Positions 58,069 to 64,000 of a DNA stretch of 64,000 nucleotides are shown here, piece after piece; position 1 is the first letter of the stretch; every line of letters begins with the position of its first letter. The notes beneath the pieces were generated by a model. It worked only from the letters and a program-made list of their open reading frames with translations, was not told the DNA's origin and made no database searches. Source of the stretch: Chrysoperla carnea (lineage: Eukaryota > Arthropoda > Insecta > Neuroptera > Chrysopidae). The position numbers and the translations under genes were made by a program. The stretch spans positions 63,061,501 through 63,125,500 of the forward strand of contig NC_058341.1 in NCBI RefSeq assembly GCF_905475395.1, written 5' to 3'.

Positions 58069-58746
58069 AACCAACAACCATTGAAATGGATAAATTATTA
58101 TCAAAACTAATAGATGGCCCTACACGAATATAACGTGTAGAGCCACCTGGAGAAAGGCACCTTCAGAGAACGAAAATAGTAAAAATTTTACAGGGAGTTG
58201 CAGATCTGTTTTTAATTAAAAATTATAATCTTTGACAAGTAAGAATAAAATTTTTCGATATCTAGAGTAAAGTTTTTGAAAATACCGATATATTCTCGGT
58301 TATTTGTTTATACCATAGAGATGCAGTGTTGCAAGCTCAGCAATTTTATTCTTCTTTAAATCGGCAAAAAAAATGTTCCCAACAAACAAAATTTTTGAGA
58401 GGGCAAATAATTTAATATTTTAATGGCAATGGTAAAAATAGAAAAGTTTTATGGTAAAAATAGAAAAGTATTTTAGTAATAATGCTGTCTAGTAGCTTTT
58501 TGTGGTTTTCTATCATCTGTTTAGTGGTCTTGAGAATTGAAAGTTGGCAACCGTGTTTATAGGTTTTTACCATTGACGTTTCATATAACTGAAATGTCAA
58601 TCAGTCGGTTTATAGCACGACCGTGGTTTATAGTTATATAGTCTATTCAGCTGTCATTATAGGTTATGTTTACTGGAGTTGTGAATTAATGCTTGAACCT
58701 TTTGATAAATAAGTTTTCGTGATAATAATATTAAATATTTAACAAA
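58069..58746. other. Right-hand end of unit 2 and leader of the third zinc-finger gene
   Basis: 58069-58632 matches 39398-39975 except that the 22-bp palindrome is shortened by 11 bases to 'cacgaccgtgg'. 58633-58746 is single-copy sequence immediately upstream of the ATG at 58747 and probably holds that gene's promoter or leader. Confidence 0.6.
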
Positions 58747-60252
58747 ATGGCAAGTAATTCATTTGTTGATACAAATAATTATTTGTTTATTAATAAAGAT
58801 AATATTAAAGTTGAGAAAGAATTACATACAGAACTTATTATTAAAGATGAAATATTAGATGGAACTATTTTAATGGAAGGTGGACACATTACAAATGAAG
58901 AAGAAGGCAGCAATGATAGTTATAGTGTTGTGACTGTAAAACATGAACCTGTGAGTGATGAAAATGATAAACAATTGTACACAATTAATTATGAAAATAT
59001 TAAACTTGAAAAAGAATTACATACAGAACTAATTATTAAAGATGAAATATTAGATGAAACTGATTTAGAAGAAAAACCATTTGTATGTGATATTTGTAAT
59101 AAAACATTTAATGAGAAAAGTAATTTAGCTAAACATAAACGCATTCATGGTGGAGAAAAGTCATTTTCATGTGATGTTTGTAATCAAAGATTTACTACAT
59201 CATCGAGTTTAGTTAAACATAAAAAACGTATTCACACCGCAGAGAAACCATTTTCATGTGATGTTTGTAATAAAACATTTACTTGGCAAAGTGATTTAGT
59301 TGTACATAAACGGTTTCATAGTGGAGCAAAACCATTTTCATGTGATGTTTGTAATAAAAAATTTACTCAGAAAGGTGATTTAGTTAGACATAAACGTATT
59401 CACACCGGAGAGAAACCATTTTCATGTGATGTTTGTAATAAAACATTTACTTGGCAAAGTGATTTAGTTGTACATAAACGGTTTCATAGTGGAGCAAAAC
59501 CATTTTCATGTGAAATTTGTAATAAAACATATGCTAATAAAAGTTATTTATTTAAACATAAACGTATTCACACCGGAGAAAAGCTATTTTCATGTCATAT
59601 TTGTAATAAAAGATTTACTGCATCACCGAATTTAGTTAAACATAAACGTATTCACACCGGAGAGAAACCATTTTCATGCGATGTTTGTAATAAAACATTT
59701 AATGAGGAAACTAATTTAGTTCATCATAAACGCATTCATGGTGGAGAAAAGCCATTTTCATGTGATGTTTGTAATAAAACATTTACTCAGAAAGGTCATT
59801 TAGTTAAACATAAACTGATTCACACTGGAGAAAAACCATTTTCATGTGATGTTTGCAATAAAACATTTACTCAGCAAGGTAATTTAGCTAAACATAAACT
59901 AATTCACACTGGAGAAAAACCATTTTCATGTGATGTTTGCAATAAAACATTTACTCAGCAAGGTAATTTAAATGCACATAAACGATTTCATAGTACAGAA
60001 AGTACATTTCCTTGTGATATTTGTAATAAAACATTTATCCAGAAAAGTGATTTAGTTGTACATAAACGATTTCATAGTGGAAAAAAACCATTTCCATGTG
60101 ATATCTGTGATAAAAGATTTACTACATCATCGAATTTAGTTAGACATAAACGTATTCACACCGGAGAGAAACCATTTTCATGTGAAATTTGTAATAAAAC
60201 ATTTACTCGACAAAATTATGTAGTTCAACATAAACGTATTCACAATCGATAA
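58747..60252 (+). CDS. C2H2 zinc-finger protein with 14 fingers
   Basis: 501 codons, intact, starting MASNSFVDTNNYLFINKDNI. The acidic N-terminal part (about 110 residues) contains an internal duplication, KVEKELHTELIIKDEILD and KLEKELHTELIIKDEILD, resembling the SUMO-site-like KxE/KDE motifs of such proteins. Fourteen C2H2 fingers follow with TGEKP or SGAKP linkers, e.g. FSCDVCNKTFTWQSDLVVHK (present twice) and FSCDVCNKTFTQQGNLAKHK (nearly twice), to the C-terminus HKRIHNR. It is a probable nuclear DNA-binding factor. It belongs to the same broad family as the duplicated genes at 30237 and 49542, but lies just outside the duplication, 115 bp after its edge, and is not a copy of them. No upstream micro-exon is needed here. 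Confidence 0.88.
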   Translation: MASNSFVDTNNYLFINKDNIKVEKELHTELIIKDEILDGTILMEGGHITNEEEGSNDSYSVVTVKHEPVSDENDKQLYTINYENIKLEKELHTELIIKDEILDETDLEEKPFVCDICNKTFNEKSNLAKHKRIHGGEKSFSCDVCNQRFTTSSSLVKHKKRIHTAEKPFSCDVCNKTFTWQSDLVVHKRFHSGAKPFSCDVCNKKFTQKGDLVRHKRIHTGEKPFSCDVCNKTFTWQSDLVVHKRFHSGAKPFSCEICNKTYANKSYLFKHKRIHTGEKLFSCHICNKRFTASPNLVKHKRIHTGEKPFSCDVCNKTFNEETNLVHHKRIHGGEKPFSCDVCNKTFTQKGHLVKHKLIHTGEKPFSCDVCNKTFTQQGNLAKHKLIHTGEKPFSCDVCNKTFTQQGNLNAHKRFHSTESTFPCDICNKTFIQKSDLVVHKRFHSGKKPFPCDICDKRFTTSSNLVRHKRIHTGEKPFSCEICNKTFTRQNYVVQHKRIHNR

Positions 60253-60417
60253 AAAGTAGAAACAAATTTGTAAAAAAATAACATCGCCGTTATTTAATTA
60301 ATGCTCTTATTGCAAAATGTTATAAAATTATTCATGAATTTTTTTTTAAATATTTATATTAGGAGAACATGTTCAACAAACCCTGGTGGAAAAAATATTT
60401 GAAGAATTTATTTTTAG
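60253..60417. other. Spacer with a MITE end
   Basis: About 60380-60403 (ccctggtggaaaaaatattt) is one terminus of the hairpin MITE family seen at 17474. It ends at an acceptor-like 'ttatttttag' before the pseudogene. Confidence 0.5.
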
Positions 60418-62133
60418 ATTTTTATTAACAATGAATGGTACAAATCAAAATCGGGCAAAACATTTGAAACACTTAATCCAAGTACTGGCGAGGTAATCGC
60501 TGAAGTACAAGAAGGCGGTAAAGCTGATATTGATTTTGCTGTAGATGCTGCAAACGAAGCATTCCGTTTAGGATCACCATGGCGCACAATGGATCCATCT
60601 CAACGAGGACGTTTACTTTACAAACTTGCTGACTTAATGGAACGCGACGCGGTCTACCTTGCTAGTTTAGAAACTTTGGATAATGGTAAACCATTTTCAA
60701 TATCATGACTGTCGATGTTCAAGCAAGTATTGGTACCTTACGTTACATGGCTGGATGGGCAGATAAAAATCATGGTAAAACTATTCCATTAGATGGACCA
60801 TACTTCGCTTACACACGTCACGAACCGGTTGGCGTTTGTGGTCAAATTATTCCGTGGAATTTCCCATTGTTAATGCTTGCATGGAAATTAGGACCAGCTT
60901 TAGCTACAGGAAACACCATTATCTTAAAACCAGCCGAACAAACGCCTTTAACAGCATTATACACGGCCCAATTAATTAAAGAAGCCGGATTTCCAACAGG
61001 AGTGGTAAATATTGTACCTGGTTTCGGTGAAGCAGGTGCCGCTTTAGTTGCTAATCGTAAAGTAGAAAAGATTGCATTCACCGGTTCAACTGAGGTTGGA
61101 ATGAAAATTCAACAAGCATCCGGTTTACATAATTTAAAACTTACAACATTGGAATTGGGTGGAAAGAGTCCGAATATTATTTTAAGTGATGTCGATATGG
61201 AATATGCTGTCGAAGCCGCCCATTTTGGATTGTTCTTTAATATGGGACTATGTTGTTGCGCTGGATCTAGAACTTACGTACAAGATAAGATCTATGATGA
61301 GTTTGTCGAATGAAGTGCGGAACGAGCAGCTAAACGTAAAGTTGGTAATCCATTTGATCCAACAGTGGAACAAGGGCCACAAGTTGATAAAGAGCAACAA
61401 GATCGTATTTTGAAAATGATCGAAACTGGAAAGAAACAAGGTGCTAAATGTGTTGTTGGCGGTGAGAAACATGGTGATAAAGGATATTTCGTTAAACCAA
61501 CTGTTTTTGCTGATGTAAAAGATAATATGACCATTGCCAGAGAGGAGGTAAGATAAAAAAAAGAATGTAAACGCAGAATAGCCATAAGCCGGGAATTAAT
61601 AGGGAATATGATTGTGAAAAAGCAGAAAAACCCGTTTTAAATCTCTCCACCCTTGTGGAAATAAATCTGTTCTGGAATATTTAGTTTGAAATTCAGAAAA
61701 AGAATATGTGAAGTAAAACTATCTCTGAAAAAGTCTGACTATCCGAACAAATTTATTTCCATAAGGGAAAAATTTATTTCCAGTTTATTAGAAGAATTCA
61801 ATCGTTGAAATTTTTAATAATTTACAGATTTTTGGACCAGTACAACAAATTTTACGATTTAAAGATATCGAAGAGGTAATTGAACGTGCTAATGATTCCG
61901 ATTATGGTCTTGCTGCTGCTGTCTTTACAAAAGATATCGATAAGGCTAATTATATTGTACAAGGGTTACGTGCGGGTACTGTTTGGGTGAACACATGCAA
62001 CGCATTAGGTTCACAATCACCATTCGGCGGTTACAAATAATTTGGACATGGTCGTGAAAATGGTCCATACGGTATTGAACCATATACAGAAGTCAAAAGT
62101 GTTATTGTTAAAATCCCACAAAAGAATTCATAA
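60418..62133 (+). pseudogene. Aldehyde dehydrogenase (ALDH1/2-type) pseudogene
   Basis: Encodes [91 protein letters not shown] and [13 protein letters not shown], ending [14 protein letters not shown]: the NAD-dependent ALDH1/ALDH2 family, which oxidises aldehydes to acids. The catalytic Glu (LELGG) and Cys (CCC) positions are there, though the conserved Gln of GQC is Leu. It is broken: TGA at 60706 with a frameshift, TGA at 61311 (FVE*SAERAAK), TAA at 62038 (GGYK*FGHGREN). An intron remains (61548-61827; donor GAG|GTAAG, acceptor TTTACAG|ATT) between REE and IFGPVQQ. The first exon (about 25-35 residues) is missing. Similarity is still high, so decay is recent or the copy is a partial duplicate. 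Confidence 0.88.
61548..61827 (+). other. Retained 280-bp intron in the ALDH pseudogene
   Basis: Donor GTAAGATAAA and acceptor AATTTACAG sit exactly where the reading frame breaks between the two conserved blocks. Its presence argues against a processed (mRNA-derived) pseudogene. Confidence 0.75.
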
Positions 62134-62594
62134 ATAATTCTTTCAAAACCAAAGAAAAAAACATTAATTGTTAATCTATTCCCCTTTTCCTTCATTTTTC
62201 TCTTCGTTCTTTCCACGTTTAAAAAATTTATTTTTGTACTATTCTACGATTTTTCATGAATTTTTGTGTAAAAATAGAAAAAAGCACAAAGATTGCAACA
62301 TAATCGTAACTAAATATGTGATACTTTTTTTTATTAAATAAAATTTTTAAATTTACGGTTTTTTGACTACTATTTATGAAATATCTATGAAAAAAATAGA
62401 CCCACAAATTTTCTGTAATGGTGTCCCATTTCTTAACGCAAGGGCTAAAAACTTCAAAAGCCTACCAACAGGCTTCTATATTCGACAAACTCAACTCAAC
62501 CATAGATTATAATTTTTTAATTTAAAACAGATGTGCAATTCCCTGAGAAATGTGTACTATTTCTTGAAAGAATTAAGAAATTTATTTTTTCTAA
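62134..62594. other. Downstream region of the ALDH pseudogene
   Basis: AT-rich, with an AATAAA signal near 62336 that fits the old 3' end. No gene. Confidence 0.45.
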
Positions 62595-63379
62595 GAAGGT
62601 GCCTTTCTCCAGATGGTTTTCTACACGTTTAAATGATTGGGCCATTTATCAGTTCAGTCTTATTAATAATTAAGCGATACGTCTTTCAAATTTTGCATGT
62701 CGTTAAATTTCGTTGTGTATATTATTCTCAACTGATTGCGTTTATTAACTTTTTTTTGGATCATTTGTGTAGTGACTTTATTTAAGTGTTTAGGCCGTTT
62801 TCATTGTGTCCCTGTTCATTAACTAATTAGTGTAATTTAGTCGTTTTAGGTGTGTTTATATTAGTTTCCGATTTTTTTATGGTATGTACTGAGTTTATTT
62901 CAGCGCTTAGGTCTTGTTAATCGTGTTGATTGCATTTGGGTTGTGTTTAATTGTGATTATAATTGACTATTAACGAAATAAAATGGTTTTACATTGCATT
63001 TAACTTACATCAAACTGATAATTAATTGTTATTAAACGACTAAATTACACTAATTAGTTAATGAACAGGGGCACAATGAATACGGCCAAAATACTAATAA
63101 ATGCCACTATTCAAATAATCCACAAAATGTTAACAAAAACAATCAATTGAGAATACACACATAGAAATTTCTATGTGTGTATTCTCATTAAAATTCGTTA
63201 AATTAATTTAACGAATTTTAATGAAATGCAAACGAATTTTGTAAGACGTATTGTTTATTTATTTAAAAATGCATAAAATATTGTTTCCCCAACAACCATT
63301 GAAATGGATAAATTATTATCAAAACTAATAGATGACCCTACACGAATATAACGTGTAGAGCCACCTGGAAAGGCACCTT
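62595..63379. mobile_element. Large imperfect palindrome (foldback MITE)
   Basis: The left arm 'aaggtgcctttctcc' is matched at the right end by 'ggaaaggcacctt'. Inner blocks pair well: 'gttcattaactaattagtgt' (about 62815) with 'acactaattagttaatgaac' (about 63049), and 'ctcaactgattgcgtttatt' (about 62729) with the region ending 'caatcaattgag' (about 63151). About 63288-63408 also occurs at 39405 and 58076 near the ends of the duplicated units. No ORF. Confidence 0.65.
63149..63222. repeat. Two abutting perfect palindromes (38 bp and 36 bp)
   Basis: 63149-63186 is a perfect palindrome with half-site GAGAATACACACATAGAAA. 63187-63222 is a second perfect palindrome with half-site ATTAAAATTCGTTAAATT. 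They touch without a spacer. Both have no loop bases. Confidence 0.95.
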
Positions 63380-63552
63380 GACAGAACGAAAATAGTAAAA
63401 ATTTTACATAATTACTAACATAATTACTTTTTTTCTTATTTTATGAAATAACAATTAATTATTCACAGGTAAGTAAGTTTAAGAAAATAAGTTTATTAGA
63501 AAAAGGTGAGTAAAAGCTTTATATATAACATTATTGATACCGCGATAATATG
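63380..63552. other. AT-rich DNA
   Basis: Tail of the sequence shared with 39398-39525, then unremarkable AT-rich DNA. Confidence 0.4.
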
Positions 63553-63625
63553 TCAAAGATGGGGTAGTGGTTAGCATAGTCGGCTTTGGTTATAGAAAAC
63601 CGCGGTTCGTATTTAGTATTGTCTC
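63553..63625 (+). repeat. tRNA-derived SINE head or tRNA pseudogene
   Basis: 'ggggtagtggttagcatagt' carries a good polymerase III A box. 'aaccgcggttcgtattt' about 35 bp on carries a B-box-like GGTTCG. The acceptor stem does not pair, so it is not a functional tRNA. Confidence 0.5.
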
Positions 63626-64000
63626 GAATAAATTTTTAATTAAATAAGTTATTATCCCGAGAAATTGCCACTTTTTTAGATAATTGTTATGGAGAACCAT
63701 AAGCGACAAATAAGTAAGATTTATATTATTTTAATTCCCACCCCTGACAGAAGAGTGATTTATGATATAATTAAGAAAGTGGGACTAAAATAATTCCTTT
63801 TTTTTTTGTGAAATATCATGTTCTCCTAATACAAAATCTTCTAAAATTTCATTTAACAAGAGTAAATTTTAGCGTAACCAAGCTATTTTTTAATTTTAGT
63901 ACTACAATTTTAATATTTTGTAATAGGAGAATATGAGTGAGATAAACCTTATTAAATATTTTCCTATTCAAAAATGATTTATGATTTTAAAGAATATTTA
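63626..64000. other. AT-rich DNA at the window end
   Basis: No gene or repeat that I can support. Confidence 0.4.

Larger units (their letters stand above)
39976..58632 (+). repeat. Tandem segmental duplication, unit 2 (18.7 kb)
   Basis: Second copy. The junction with unit 1 (39975/39976) joins 'gtggtttata' directly to GCTCCGTATA. The downstream edge at 58632/58633 joins the same 'gtggtttata' to unrelated single-copy DNA (gttatatagtctattcagct). Only one or two bases are shared at the junction, so the duplication was not made by exchange between long repeats at its ends. Confidence 0.95.

Overview
The window is AT-rich animal DNA, almost certainly from an insect nuclear genome. Spliced genes have short introns (59 and 280 bp). 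The C2H2 zinc-finger proteins carry acidic KxEIKEE-type N-termini. The transposon set (mariner, Tigger/pogo, RNase H-bearing non-LTR elements, a Ty3/gypsy element primed by tRNA-Trp, many hairpin MITEs) is typical of arthropods. I cannot name the species.

Positions 1-20705 are gene-poor. They hold one possible 19-codon terminal exon (6513-6572) followed by a long AU-rich tract. The rest is transposon remains: a Tigger-like element with an HTH ORF (3318-4083), a deleted mariner (14200-14733), two non-LTR 3' ends, several MITEs, tRNA-like SINE heads, and copies of a dispersed repeat with a GGAC-rich stretch (called DR1 here).

Positions 20706-58632 are a tandem duplication: unit 1 = 20706-39975 (19.3 kb) and unit 2 = 39976-58632 (18.7 kb). 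Each unit has the same order: (a) a 9.4 kb foldback-like element with long, internally repetitive inverted termini enclosing a large ankyrin-repeat gene; (b) a C2H2 zinc-finger gene starting only about 90 bp outside the right terminus; (c) a 5'-truncated, TSD-flanked non-LTR retrotransposon; (d) the 5' LTR and gag-protease part of a Ty3/gypsy element; (e) a fragment of the foldback terminus that has landed in (d). The units differ by terminal-repeat number (5 versus 1), zinc-finger number (a whole 8-finger block), a 1 kb presence/absence segment, and separate frameshifts and stops. In unit 1 the ankyrin ORF is broken by a 4-bp deletion; in unit 2 it is intact (624 codons) and ends in a predicted membrane anchor.

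Positions 58633-64000 hold a third, intact C2H2 gene (14 fingers), an aldehyde dehydrogenase pseudogene with one retained intron and several stops, a large imperfect palindrome containing two abutting perfect palindromes, and a tRNA-derived SINE head.

The most interesting object is the foldback element: its terminal monomers carry TTTGGGA boxes spaced by whole helical turns (11, 10, 21 and 31 bp), it carries an ankyrin-repeat membrane protein gene instead of a recognisable transposase, and it lies beside a zinc-finger gene whose finger array is changing by whole-finger blocks. Whether these parts work together is inference only.
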